DNA of 64,000 nt from Choricystis sp. odSpoLacu1 (lineage: Eukaryota; Chlorophyta; Trebouxiophyceae), in contig OY253661.1 of the NCBI GenBank assembly GCA_958009055.1, forward strand, positions 186,001 to 250,000. Reading direction: 5' to 3'. Position numbers and translations under genes: made by a program. Under the pieces are notes generated by a model. It had not been told where the DNA came from, did not search any database, and saw only the letters and a list, made by a program, of their open reading frames with translations. Below, one piece after another: positions 55,423-64,000 of the stretch (position 1 is its first letter; every line of letters starts with the position of its first letter).

Positions 55423-56682
55423 ATGCCGTCCGACGCCATCCTCCAACTCCAGAACCGCACCATGACCCGCCGCCTGCTGGCCTACTTTGACGCCCGCCCC
55501 GGCGCCCCCCGCCGCGGCGCCGACGACGACGGCAACCCCCCGCTCGCGGTGTGGCCGCGCGGCGACGTGTGTGGCGCCACCGCGTCCTGGCTGGGCACGA
55601 CGGGGCCGACCGGCGGGTCTGCCCGGTCGGATGGAGGGCTGATGCTCATTACGGGCATCGAGGCGTCTGTGAGTGAGTTTATTGAATGGGCGCGCGGCGC
55701 GGCGCCTGTTGCGAGAGCGCTCTCCCGGCTCTATTGGTATCAGGGCGGCATTCCCAAGGATGGTGCGTGTGAGGACGTCACTCCCTTTGCATGGCCCGCC
55801 GCTGGCAGTGGGGGCCACCCTTTGCCGCGCGCGGCCGACGCAGCCGCGCTGGTCGCCTCTCTCGCCGCGCGCGTCAGCACCTCTCCACGCCCCCCCCTGC
55901 GCGTCATGGCGGCGCCCCGCTCCCTGCAGATGGCTCTGCTGGACGCCCTGGAAGCCATCAACTGGCCCACGTCTCCCACCGCGGCCGACGTGTGCCTCGC
56001 TGCAGTCGACGCTGGCGACGGGCGCGGCGTGCGCGCCACCCTCCTCCCCCGCTGCGCCATCCTGGCCGACACCACGGCCGAGCGGGAGCGCGGAGACGCG
56101 GTGTCGCGAGCGGCCGCCAAGCTGACGGAAGTCGTGGGCGTGCTGGGGGTGTCGCTGGCGTCAGTGCGCGGCGCGATCGACGTCGGCGCCGCGCCGGGAG
56201 GGTGGACCGCTGCCCTCGCGGACGCTGGTGTGACTTCCGTCGTGGCTGTCGACCCCGCCGCCCTGGATGCGGGCGTGCTGTCCCGCCCGGCCGTCACCCA
56301 CGTGCGTGCTCTGTCCGACGCGGCGGGCACTGTTGACGCCGTGCGCGCAGCGTTGCGCGCCAGCGCCGGTGTCCCCACAGCCGACCTCCTCCTCTGCGAC
56401 GCCAACGCGTCCCCCGGCCGCACCGTGCGCGCGCTGCGCCCCTTGACCAGCCTGCTGAGGCCCGGCGGGCTAGCCATTCTGACGCTCAAGTGTGCGCACG
56501 GTGGATCACCCTATGGAGATGGCAAAGCGTTTGCCGCCCGCCTCGTGCGCGAAAAACTCGAGCCCGCCTGCCTGGACCTCGTCACCACGCTATGGCTCGT
56601 GGCCAACACGCTTGCGGAGCGCACCATGGTGCTGGTGAAGCGGGGGGAGGGGGAGACGCTGTTGATGGCGAGTGAGGATTGA
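55423..56682 (+). CDS. FtsJ/RrmJ-fold SAM-dependent RNA methyltransferase-like
   Basis: Predicted 2'-O-ribose RNA methyltransferase. Single exon, 419 residues. The N-terminal half (about 230 residues, e.g. ALSRLYWYQGGIPKD) has no motif I know. The C-terminal half is a Rossmann methyltransferase: AIDVGAAPGGWTAALADAGV (SAM loop), VVAVDPAAL, ADLLLCDANASPGRTV with the catalytic Asp, and GGLAILTLKCAHGGSPYGDG with the catalytic Lys. The architecture resembles RlmM-like or plant FtsJ-domain proteins with an N-terminal extension. RNA target unknown. Stop TGA. Confidence 0.82.
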   Translation: MPSDAILQLQNRTMTRRLLAYFDARPGAPRRGADDDGNPPLAVWPRGDVCGATASWLGTTGPTGGSARSDGGLMLITGIEASVSEFIEWARGAAPVARALSRLYWYQGGIPKDGACEDVTPFAWPAAGSGGHPLPRAADAAALVASLAARVSTSPRPPLRVMAAPRSLQMALLDALEAINWPTSPTAADVCLAAVDAGDGRGVRATLLPRCAILADTTAERERGDAVSRAAAKLTEVVGVLGVSLASVRGAIDVGAAPGGWTAALADAGVTSVVAVDPAALDAGVLSRPAVTHVRALSDAAGTVDAVRAALRASAGVPTADLLLCDANASPGRTVRALRPLTSLLRPGGLAILTLKCAHGGSPYGDGKAFAARLVREKLEPACLDLVTTLWLVANTLAERTMVLVKRGEGETLLMASED

Positions 56683-56887
56683 TTTTGAAGAGGGGGGGTT
56701 AATTGTCTACAGCTGTTTCTTTTTCCAGCGACTTTACAGAGTCAAAGCATTGTGTTTCTGTGCGTGCATGCGCAGGAAGACACAAACTCTCTCTCGGGTG
56801 CACGCAATATGAAAAGCAATCAAAAAAACAAACTTTCAGACGGAAACGTCACGTCGCCTTGATTTTCTGCTGGCCGCCCGCCGCCTC

Positions 56888-58147
56888 CTACTTTTTCCGC
56901 CGCGCCACATGCTCTGCATCGACCGCGACAAGCTCCCGCACGAACCAGTCGACGTGGTCGTACCCTTCCCAGTTGAGCCACCATCGCGTCGATTGAATCA
57001 AGTTGTGGGCGAGCGGCAGGCGCGTGCCCTTGAAGCAGGCATCCACCCGGCGCCAGCCGAGGGACGACAACGAGTCCAGCATCTCGAGTGCATGTGGCGT
57101 GGCAGCTTGGGCAGCGTCCGCGGCAGCGGCGGTGGTGGGGGAAACTGGTTTGGAGGCGGCAGCAGAGCCACCCCCAAACGCGGCCTCCCGCCCGTCATCC
57201 CTCACCACGCCGCGCCCGCGGGTGACCCCCAGCGCTGGCAAATCCCGCGGGTGGCGCAGCGAGGCGCCCGCCCACCCCACCAGGTGGTCGCGCGACGAGT
57301 TGGCATAGGCGGTGCGCGTGGCAAACGAGGCTAGTGCAGACAAAAAGGGTGGATCCCCCGCGCTCGCGCCCGCGCCATCGCGCGCCATGCGCAGCAGGAG
57401 GGGGGGGTCGGAGTCTGTCAAGAAGAAGTGGGAGCCCGTGCGGCGCATGCTTTTGGCGACTCGGTCGACGGCCGCGGCAGCCAAGGGCGCGGGCGGCTTC
57501 AACCACGCGATCAACGGCACCTGGGCCGGGTTGGTGGGTTCGTGCGCGCACCCCAGGTGCGGTGTGGCTAAAGACACATAGTGTGCGGGCGGCACCCCCG
57601 CCACCGTGCCGCTGGCCGTGTCAAACAGCAGGCCGATCGCGTGCCGCGCGATCAACCCCCCCATGCTATGCCCCACAAAGCTGATGCGGTCGATGGTGGA
57701 CGCACCACCCGCGGTCGCCACCGCGTCGCGCACTTCCGCCGCGAGGCGTTCGCCGCACGCGTCGACGCCGTCAAACGTGCGGCGCGCCGCGTTGGCGTTG
57801 GACGCGAGGATGGTCCAGTCGGCGGGGGCGTGCCTTTCCAACGCCGCCCGGGTCACGTCCCAGTTGGATGCGTTGCCCACGAGGCCGTGGACGAGGACGA
57901 CGAGGTGGGTGCGAGGTGTGGTGGGTGCGGGCAGGGGTGTGTCATTGCTTCCGCGCGCTGGCACCGCCGCCACCGACGGCGGCTGCACCGCGCTGGACGC
58001 GGTGGCAGTAGCCACCACACTGGTCGCGGCTCTGCCGCGCAGCTTGCTCCAGGCGGCGGCCAGGTACGAGCGAGGGGCGGGGGTGGGCGTCGCGCGCGGC
58101 GCATTGGCGCCTGCGGAAGGGGGGCGCCCCGTGGCGTGGGGCGCCAT
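56888..58147 (-). CDS. DUF676-type alpha/beta-hydrolase (serine esterase/lipase)
   Basis: Single exon, 419 residues. Seen: a disordered or transit-like first 80 residues, HLVVLVHGLVGNASNWDV with the oxyanion HG, the nucleophile elbow RISFVGHSMGGLIARHAIG, SLATPHLGC, HFFLTDSDPPLL, YANSSRDHLVGWAGA with the likely acid, and a late AHNLIQ with the likely His. The triad order Ser-Asp-His matches the DUF676 (ROG1-like) lipases that act on monoacylglycerols or phospholipids. Stop TAG. Confidence 0.88.
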   Translation of the reverse strand: MAPHATGRPPSAGANAPRATPTPAPRSYLAAAWSKLRGRAATSVVATATASSAVQPPSVAAVPARGSNDTPLPAPTTPRTHLVVLVHGLVGNASNWDVTRAALERHAPADWTILASNANAARRTFDGVDACGERLAAEVRDAVATAGGASTIDRISFVGHSMGGLIARHAIGLLFDTASGTVAGVPPAHYVSLATPHLGCAHEPTNPAQVPLIAWLKPPAPLAAAAVDRVAKSMRRTGSHFFLTDSDPPLLLRMARDGAGASAGDPPFLSALASFATRTAYANSSRDHLVGWAGASLRHPRDLPALGVTRGRGVVRDDGREAAFGGGSAAASKPVSPTTAAAADAAQAATPHALEMLDSLSSLGWRRVDACFKGTRLPLAHNLIQSTRWWLNWEGYDHVDWFVRELVAVDAEHVARRKK

Positions 58148-58701
58148 TAAGTGGGCGTGTGTTTGTGGGAGGGGGTTGACCCTGAGCGCACACGTGCGCG
58201 TGAGTGTTTTTTTGTGTGTGGAAGGCGCGGGTGCGGGAAAACGCCGCCCAGGGTCTGAAAAGCGCTCGCGTCGCGCTCAAGCCAAAAAACACAACGCACG
58301 TTTTTCTCGTTTTCTTCCGCACAGTTTCGGTCGCAGTGTGTCGAAACCGCGCCGCGCGCACCACTGTCTTCTCAGGACGACACACAGGTGAGCACAGGAC
58401 GGTGGGCCGCGAGGCAAAAGCCAGGCGCTGCGACGAAGCTCCCAGGCATGCTCACCAGTTTTATTTAGACCCAGTGATGCGTCCGCCACACCGCGCGACA
58501 CGCGTCCCTCTGCGCCGCTCCAACCACGCATGAGAGGCGGCTGTCACGCAGTGGTTGCTGACACGGTGTGGAGCCAGCGACAGGCTAGTAAACGAGGGGG
58601 CACACGTCAGCTTCCGTGTAGGCACGCTAGACCACCCACCCCAACCCTTCCCACCCACACACAGGCCTCTCTCCAACCTCCCACACACCACACACACAAC
58701 C
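58148..58701. other. Divergent intergenic region
   Basis: 554 bp between the DUF676 lipase start (-) and the MCWS gene (+). No supported gene; short frames only. Confidence 0.55.
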
Positions 58702-59646
58702 ATGTGCTGGTCCATGGAAATCTCCATAGCGTTTGGCGCCGCCGCCTTCGCGATGGCAGCCTACCTTCACCGCACGGGGCGCCCTTTTGGCAAGGTCACC
58801 CTCTTCCTCTACTTTGGCGCCATGGAGTTGATCCAAATTGGGCAACACTTTGTGCTGGGGGATTGCGCCAACATTGTGAATCGGTCGTTGACAGCCCTGG
58901 CCTGGTTCCACATCTGTTTCCAGCCGTTGATCGTCAACGCCTACCTCCTGGCCAACACCGACGACGTCCACCCCTCCGTCGCCCTCCTCGTCCGCCGCAT
59001 GTCCCTCGTCGTCGCCTTTGGCATGGCCGCCCGCCTCCCCTTTCCCGGCAACCCGGTTTCCATGCTGGGCGATTTACTCAACGGTGGCGCCGCCCCGCTG
59101 CCCGGCCAGCCCTACGACCCCTCCCACCCCGCGGCCCGCTTCCCCGAGCTGCCCCCCTCCGCGGCGGGCGGGTCCGCGTGCGGCATGGAGGGCCTGTGCG
59201 GGCGCACCCTGTGCGCGTTCCAGGGGACGAGGCACCTGGCGTGGAGCATTCCCCTCCTCCCCGCTGGCTACATCCTGCCCACCGGGTGGGCGCACGCCCT
59301 CATGTTCTTTGGTCCCACCCTGCTGGCCCCTGGCAAGTATGCCGGCATTCGCCGCGTCATCGCGATTGGGTCGTGGCTGATTGGGCCGCTGGCGTCCATG
59401 CTGATTTCGCGCGGGCCTGCCTACCAATTCGAGTGGTCGGCCGTGTGGTGCTTGATGTCTGCCGGCCAAGCGTTTGGCGTGCTGGCGGCCGACGTGTACG
59501 AGGAGGCGGTGCGCCGGGCGCGCCACCGCAAGAAGATGGCGCGGCTGGCCAAGGCCAAGGCTGCGGCCGAGGTGGGTGGCAGCGCGGGGGTGCAGGCGGG
59601 TGATGTCGCGCTGGCGAGCGATGCCGCGGCCGCCAAGGCGGCTTGA
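58702..59646 (+). CDS. Multipass membrane protein with MCWS N-terminus (perhaps DUF5765)
   Basis: Single exon, 314 residues, starting MCWSMEISIAFGAAAFAMAA. About seven hydrophobic segments, with conserved-looking polar positions inside: YFGAMELIQIGQHFVLG, WFHICFQPLIVNAYLL, a Pro-rich loop with several cysteines (SACGMEGLCGRTLCAF), HLAWSIPLLPAGY, PTGWAHALMFFGP, FEWSAVWCLMSAGQAFGVL. A basic C-terminal tail (RRARHRKKMARLAK) ends in the cytosol or stroma. The MCWS start and Glu/Gln/His pattern remind me of DUF5765 membrane proteins; function unknown. Stop TGA. Confidence 0.75.
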   Translation: MCWSMEISIAFGAAAFAMAAYLHRTGRPFGKVTLFLYFGAMELIQIGQHFVLGDCANIVNRSLTALAWFHICFQPLIVNAYLLANTDDVHPSVALLVRRMSLVVAFGMAARLPFPGNPVSMLGDLLNGGAAPLPGQPYDPSHPAARFPELPPSAAGGSACGMEGLCGRTLCAFQGTRHLAWSIPLLPAGYILPTGWAHALMFFGPTLLAPGKYAGIRRVIAIGSWLIGPLASMLISRGPAYQFEWSAVWCLMSAGQAFGVLAADVYEEAVRRARHRKKMARLAKAKAAAEVGGSAGVQAGDVALASDAAAAKAA

Positions 59647-59828
59647 TTTTTGTGGGTTGTAAAAGAGGGAGAGAGAGAGTTTCGGAACGTTTGGGTGACG
59701 CCCACGTTTTTTTTTTCGTGAAAACAAGAGGACTCGACCGAGAAAAAAAAACCACAACGCGGCGTCGAGAGCAGAGGCGTCAATCTGTCGCCCCTCTCGC
59801 GGCTCTCAAAAGCTCTCTCCCCCCTCCA

Positions 59829-61421
59829 ATGCGGCTCACACATCAATCACGGTGTGTGGCTATCTCTGGCGCCGCGCGGCGGCTGGGCGCGCCGCGTGCG
59901 ACGCTTTCCCCACCTCCCCGTGCCGCACCGTTCACTCACACACCGCCACGCCGGTCGCTCACCGCCACCCACGCTGAGCCACCCTCCTCCACCCCTCCCC
60001 CTCCCCCGTCCGGCGCCGCCCTCGCCGCCGCCCGCCGCCTGTCCGGCACCTGGATCGCTGACTATGGCGCCTCCAGCGGGCGGGGCGGCCTGCTGTCCGC
60101 GCTGGGACTGTCAGGGTTGGAGAGGGTCACAGCCGATAAACTGATCGAGGGCGTGCGCATCGCTGTGGAAGGCACACACACGCTCTCTGTGTCCTACTTG
60201 ACTGTGGTACCTTTCTTTAGTGTGACTGAGACCGCGAGCCTGCGGCCGGGGGCACCCGCGACACGCTGCAAGCGGAGGGATGGTAAAGCGGGCTCTCAAA
60301 CAGTCACCGCCACCGCCGACGGGGACGCCCTCATCGTCACCCTCACCTGGGACGCTCCCAACGCGGCCACACTGAAAGAATTCTACCGCCTGGCGCCCGA
60401 CGGGCGCACGCTGTGCGTGGAGGCCCAGATTGTGAGGCGCGATGGCCAGCGCGCGTCTGCAAAGACGATCTACCGCCTGTCAGAGGCGTGGAAACCACGG
60501 TACGTCTTTCCTGGAGGGGGCGGGGGTGGTGCCGCCACCCGGCGTGCGCTGCTGCTGGGGCTGGGCCTAGCCACTGCGACGGCCACCGCCGCCGACGCCG
60601 TAGCACTGCCCTCCCTCGCCCCCCCACCCCCCCCTCCCGCCTTCCCGCGCCGCACCCTGACCCGCCCCCTGGCCGTCCTCCTGCTGCGCTCCTGCTATGA
60701 TGGACTGGATGCCATGGACGTGTGCCCCATGGATGTGTGGCAGGCGCGGTTTTGGAGGTCGCGCGCAGACGCGTGGGAGCCCTACATCTCCGCCCGCACG
60801 GCCGTGGGGGCGTCACCCGCCCGCCCTCAACAGGGTGAGATCACCGACCCCGCCTACTTTGACTACATTTCGTGGGCGCAGTGGGGGGCGGTGGATGCGG
60901 CGTTGCTCGACGCTGTCGCCACTGCGCGAGATGGCCTGACCCCCTTCGGCTTTGATGAAGCGTGCGACCCGGAGACGGAGGCGCCCTGTCCTGCTGCAGG
61001 CGTGCGGCATGTGGAGAGGTCGACACCCCTGCCGGCCACGCTGGCGGGCGCGCGCGCAGAGTTTGCGCGCGCTGCGGGGGCGACCGCCCTGGCCAACTTG
61101 CGCACCGGGTTCCAGGGCGTGTCGTTTGATGTGCCGGCGGTCAATTCAACTAAGCCTGGCACTGCCCAAGCTGCGTTGGCCAAGTTGGCGGCCGTGTTGT
61201 TGTAAAATGGGTACGCCCTTTCAGCCGACGTCACGCCAGACCCCTCCACCTCCTCCCTGTCCCTGCGGTGCGACGGCCCCGCCGACCTGTATGGCGTGCG
61301 GCGTCGCCTAGCGGCGGGCACCCCCCCCAACGCGCTGTTGGCGGGGGTGGTGGAGGGAGCGCCCAGCGTGACGGCGACGGACACAGCGACGACGGCGACG
61401 TGGAGGTTAAGGAGCGTTTGA
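59829..61421 (+). CDS. Plastid fusion protein: lipocalin/FABP-like domain plus lumenal domain; in-frame TAA at 61203
   Basis: Single exon. The first 70 residues are a transit-like, Pro/Ser/Thr/Arg-rich leader. Then a calycin-like beta-barrel pattern: LSGTWIADYGAS, LIEGVRIAVEG, LTVVPFFSVTETAS, GSQTVTATADGDALIVTLTW, LKEFYRLAPDGRTL, IYRLSEAWKPRYVF. Next, in mid-protein, a twin-arginine-like segment (TRRALLLGLGLATATATAADA) that looks like a lumen signal, and a second domain: LLLRSCYDGLDAMDVCPMD, FWRSRADAWEPY, GEITDPAYFDYISWAQWGAV, resembling a plant thylakoid-lumen protein family as I recall it. The frame ends at TAA 61203-61205 (458 residues), but the same frame continues for 71 residues (NGYALSADVTPD, CDGPADLYGVRRRL) to TGA 61421. 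Confidence 0.7.
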
Positions 61422-61686
61422 ATGGGAGTGTAGAGAGAGCAAGGAGGTTTTGGGTCACTGATTTTATTGCATGGTGTGGTTGAAACAAACGTCGAAAAAG
61501 CGGGCAAAATGAAAAAAAGGGGGAAAAGGAGTCGCAAAGAAAACGTCAAAGAAAGTCGAGAGGAACACGGAGGGGGGACCAGCAAGGCAAAAAACACACA
61601 TCACGCGGGCGCGGGCAGCACAATGAAAGAAAAAGAAAGGCAGCGAAAAGCGGGAAGAGGATCAAACGAAAAAGCCCCACTCACAC

Positions 61687-63475
61687 TCACAGCAGCCCGC
61701 CGTCCTCACTCCCACCGTCCTCCACCCGTTCATCCCCCATGAAGCTGAACCTCACCCCCAGCCTGGAAACCGCCTCCCCCAAGTCCCCACTGCCGGGGGC
61801 GGTGGGGGGCAGGGCGGTGGGCTGGCGGCTGGTGGCGGGCGCGCGGCCGACACTCGCACCCCCGCGCGGCGTCACGCTGCACGCCGGCGACAGCGCCCCC
61901 ATCGGTGTTGACCTCCCCGACGCGGGCAGGGTGGACAGGGCCGCTCTCAGCCCAGCCCGCAGGTCGCGCGGCGCGATGGGGTGGTGGTGGTGGTGGGGGT
62001 GGGGGTGGTGCGGAACGCGTACGCCGCCGCGCGGCGTGCCGGCGCCGCTGCCGGCCGCCGAGCCACGCGCCGACCCGCGGGCCGACCCGTCGCGAGGCGG
62101 GGGCGCCGCAAACCCCAGCTGGCGGCGCACTGCCATGGACATGCGGGGGCCGTCGCCGTCGCGGTGGGGGCCGAAACGGGAGGCGGCAGCCGCGAGCGGC
62201 GTGGCGGCGCCGCTCGCGCCACCGGCCGACGCCGCAGGCGACCCGGGCGCGCTGTCCAGGGCCCGCCCAAAGGGGGACCCAGCGCCCGGGCAGGAGCAGC
62301 CGCCCGAGGAGTAGCCACCGCCACCGTGGGCGGCGCAGGGGGAGGCCGGGTCGGAGCGCGCAGACGAGGGCGTGGCACGCCCCGACGCGGCACCCGACCC
62401 ACCTCCACTCACCCCCGTGCGCAGCGGGCGCAGTGGGGGCGCCCGCCCCGCCAGCAGGGCGGCCGCTGCGGCCGCCAGGTCCCCTCCCTCCGGGTCGGCC
62501 GCCAGGCACTGCAGCTTGTCAGTGCGCACCGCGTCCGCGTCGGCGGCCGACCACTCGTGCGTGGGGGCGCGCAGCTCGGCGGGCGCGTGCGCAAAGAAGC
62601 ACACCCGCCGCCCACAGGCGGCGCCTTCAGCGCACGGCCGGGTGCGGTAGCGGGCGGGGTGGAGGTGGCGTTCGTACACGCCGTGCGCAAAGGGGCAACC
62701 GTCGCCCAGGAGGCACAGACCGTGGCGGTAGTCGGGGCACGGGTCGGGCACGTACCGCCGCGCGCGCGGGTCGCGCCGCCTCGCGTTCTCGTGGGGGTGG
62801 GCGTAGGGGCACGCGTCCCAGGGGTGGGTGGACTTGACTGCGCAGGGCGTGATCTGTGGGGGAGGGTGTGGGAGGGTGGGTGAGTCGGCCTCCGTTCTCC
62901 GTCGCTCGCCCTATAAGTGGGAAAAAGCGGGCACGGCCGGCGTGTGTTTGGTGTGGTGTGGTGTGGTCGCGTCGGCGTCTCCCCGGTCTTCGGCGGCGTC
63001 TAAATAAAGCGGTGAGCGGGCACGACCGGCGTTGAGGACGCGGCATTCGCCCCCCCTCGCTCCCGCCTGCGCCGCATTTCCACCCGCTGCCAGCCCCGTC
63101 AGCCAGCTACAGCACTCTCACGTCCATACAAGCGGGAGGTACACGGTGTGGCGGGTGGCAAGGTGGCGCACGGGGGGCGGCCAAACGGGGTTGCGGTTGG
63201 CCGGTTTTGGCTAGTTTGCCGCCCACCGTCTCACCCTCTCTCCACCTCTTCCACCCTCTCACCTTGAAGTTGAACATGCGGAATTCGTCGGACGTGGTGT
63301 CCAGCTCGCCGCCGACGGAGACGGTGGCCTGGGGGAGGGAGGGCGGCATGTCAACACCGCTGTTCCGAATTTGTACAGGTCGCTGTTTGACTCGCCACAC
63401 CACAATTGCACTCACCCACGCGCCCGTGCTCCAGCCGGGGAAGCCGTACACTTGAGTGGAGGCTGGCACCTCCAT
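61687..63475 (-). CDS. Plant-type tandem CCCH zinc-finger protein (RR-TZF)
   Basis: Plant RR-TZF proteins bind AU-rich RNA and shuttle to P-bodies in stress signalling. Exons 63475-63416, 63328-63263, 62853-61687; 430 residues. The joined exons give SDEFRMFNFK then ITPCAVKSTHPWDACPYAH (the Arg-rich-region first motif), ENARRRDPR, then CPDYRHGLCLLGDGCPFAHG with VYERHLHPARYRTRPC (C-x7-C-x5-C-x3-H type), and CGRRVCFFAHAPAELR. The rest is disordered, Ser/Gly/Ala-rich, with a His-rich stretch and a short end motif LGVRFSFMGDE also seen in plant members. Ankyrin repeats of the plant proteins are missing. Stop TGA. Confidence 0.93.
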
Positions 63476-63622
63476 TGTGGAGGAGGGGGGGGAGGGTCGT
63501 GGAGAGGGAAGAAAGAGGAGTTGCAAGATTTGGCCCGCAAAAGTGCGGAGTGACGAGCTTTTCTTCACACTCTCTCTCCCTCTCCGAGAGAGAACACGAC
63601 CCGCTGTGTGTGAAACCACACC

Positions 63623-63627
<5 letters not shown>

Positions 63628-63662
<35 letters not shown>
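63628..63662 (+). repeat. CA dinucleotide repeat in a divergent promoter
   Basis: About 17 CA units directly upstream of the ATG at 63670, within the 195-bp region between the CCCH gene and the last gene. Probably the 5' leader. Confidence 0.9.
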
Positions 63663-63663
<1 letters not shown>

Positions 63664-63669
63664 ATCATC

Positions 63670-64000
63670 ATGGCCCGCCCCGGCCGCCAGCGCCGCCCCG
63701 CCCGCGCCGCATGCCCCGCGTCCGTGTCCCTTGCAGTCGCGCTGCTGGCCGCCCTGGGCGCGCGCCCCGTGCTGGGGGGGGCGACCGCCCCCCCCGGCTC
63801 CCCCAACATGGGGTGCTGGCGCAATCCCGAGTCTGGCGTCGCAGCGCGGTGCACCGCGCGGTTCGACCTGGGCACGCGCGAGCGCGCGGTCTACTCATTC
63901 TCGATTCCGCCGCGCGGCGTCGACAACGAGGCGTACGACGTTGAGGTGGAGCTGACGCCGGAGGAGGGCAATGCTGATCTGTGAGTCGTGTGGTGGTTGA
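63670..64000 (+). CDS. Secreted or membrane protein, first exon only (3' end outside window)
   Basis: Exon 63670-63980 ends at a GTGAGT donor; 103 residues visible. A basic start (MARPGRQRRPARAA) and hydrophobic core (VSLAVALLAALGARPVLGG) form a signal peptide. The mature part includes MGCWRNPESGVAARCTARF, IPPRGVDNEAYDVEVELTPE. Too short to assign. Divergent from the CCCH gene. Confidence 0.7.

Noticed and set aside
1..64000. Bacterial contig, prophage, CRISPR array or insertion sequence
   Set aside because: Spliced genes, eukaryotic tRNA introns and plant-type proteins throughout; no operons, direct-repeat arrays, transposase or terminal inverted repeats seen.

Overview
Organism. The window is 64 kb of nuclear DNA from a GC-rich, gene-dense eukaryote, most probably a unicellular green alga (chlorophyte, prasinophyte or prasinodermophyte). 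Genes carry short GT-AG introns (about 65-500 nt, donors mostly GTGAGT or GTGCGT). Two proline tRNA genes have introns at the eukaryotic position 37/38. Plastid proteins begin directly with green-type transit peptides, with no ER signal in front. The gene set is plant-like: TL29/APX4 lumenal peroxidase, CBSX, L-galactonolactone dehydrogenase, caleosin, plant-type tandem CCCH protein, carotenoid cleavage dioxygenase, plastid diaminopimelate epimerase. I see no bacterial operons, no CRISPR and no recognisable transposon. I could not pin the species.

Layout. About 34 protein genes and 2 tRNA genes, roughly one gene per 1.9 kb, often in head-to-head pairs less than 260 bp apart. 0-10.5 kb: a secreted Cys-domain/Pro-Ala-rich protein, SEC11 signal peptidase, caleosin, class 3 lipase, carotenoid dioxygenase, a tetraspan protein. 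10.8-19.2 kb: plastid phosphohexomutase-like protein, plastid MFS transporter, an SGNH hydrolase homologue that lacks its nucleophile, MON1. 19.4-20.1 kb: tRNA-Pro(AGG) and tRNA-Pro(CGG), convergent, both with introns. 20.3-29 kb: CBSX, an Aro8/AADAT-like aminotransferase, and a secreted BNR-repeat protein that an in-frame TAA divides into two reading frames. 29-40.8 kb: dapF, phospholipase B-like, bystin, a broken Cys/His-rich frame, MSH4, TL29, CDH1/FZR. 41.3-50 kb: RNF10-like RING protein, the second secreted Cys-domain protein, LPEAT/LPCAT acyltransferase, GLDH. 50-64 kb: an OB-fold/zinc protein, MTA nucleosidase, a secretory Erv/ALR sulfhydryl oxidase, an FtsJ-fold methyltransferase, a DUF676 lipase, an MCWS membrane protein, a lipocalin-like/thylakoid-lumen fusion, a tandem CCCH protein, and the start of one more secreted protein.

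Themes. Lipid metabolism (caleosin, three lipase or esterase types, LPEAT, PLBL), plastid metabolism and ascorbate (GLDH, TL29, CBSX, dapF), meiosis and cell cycle (MSH4, CDH1, perhaps the OB-fold protein), and the secretory path (SEC11, Erv-like oxidase, several signal-peptide proteins).

Most notable. (1) Two secreted proteins about 40 kb apart share a domain with ten cysteines at almost fixed spacing that I cannot match to a named family; it is set in proline/alanine-rich repeats. (2) The only two TAA codons that end a gene's reading frame are both followed, in the same frame, by protein-like sequence. (3) Several conserved genes are broken by one extra base, three times in C/G runs of 10-11, which looks like assembly error. 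Intron borders were read by eye and may be off by a few bases.
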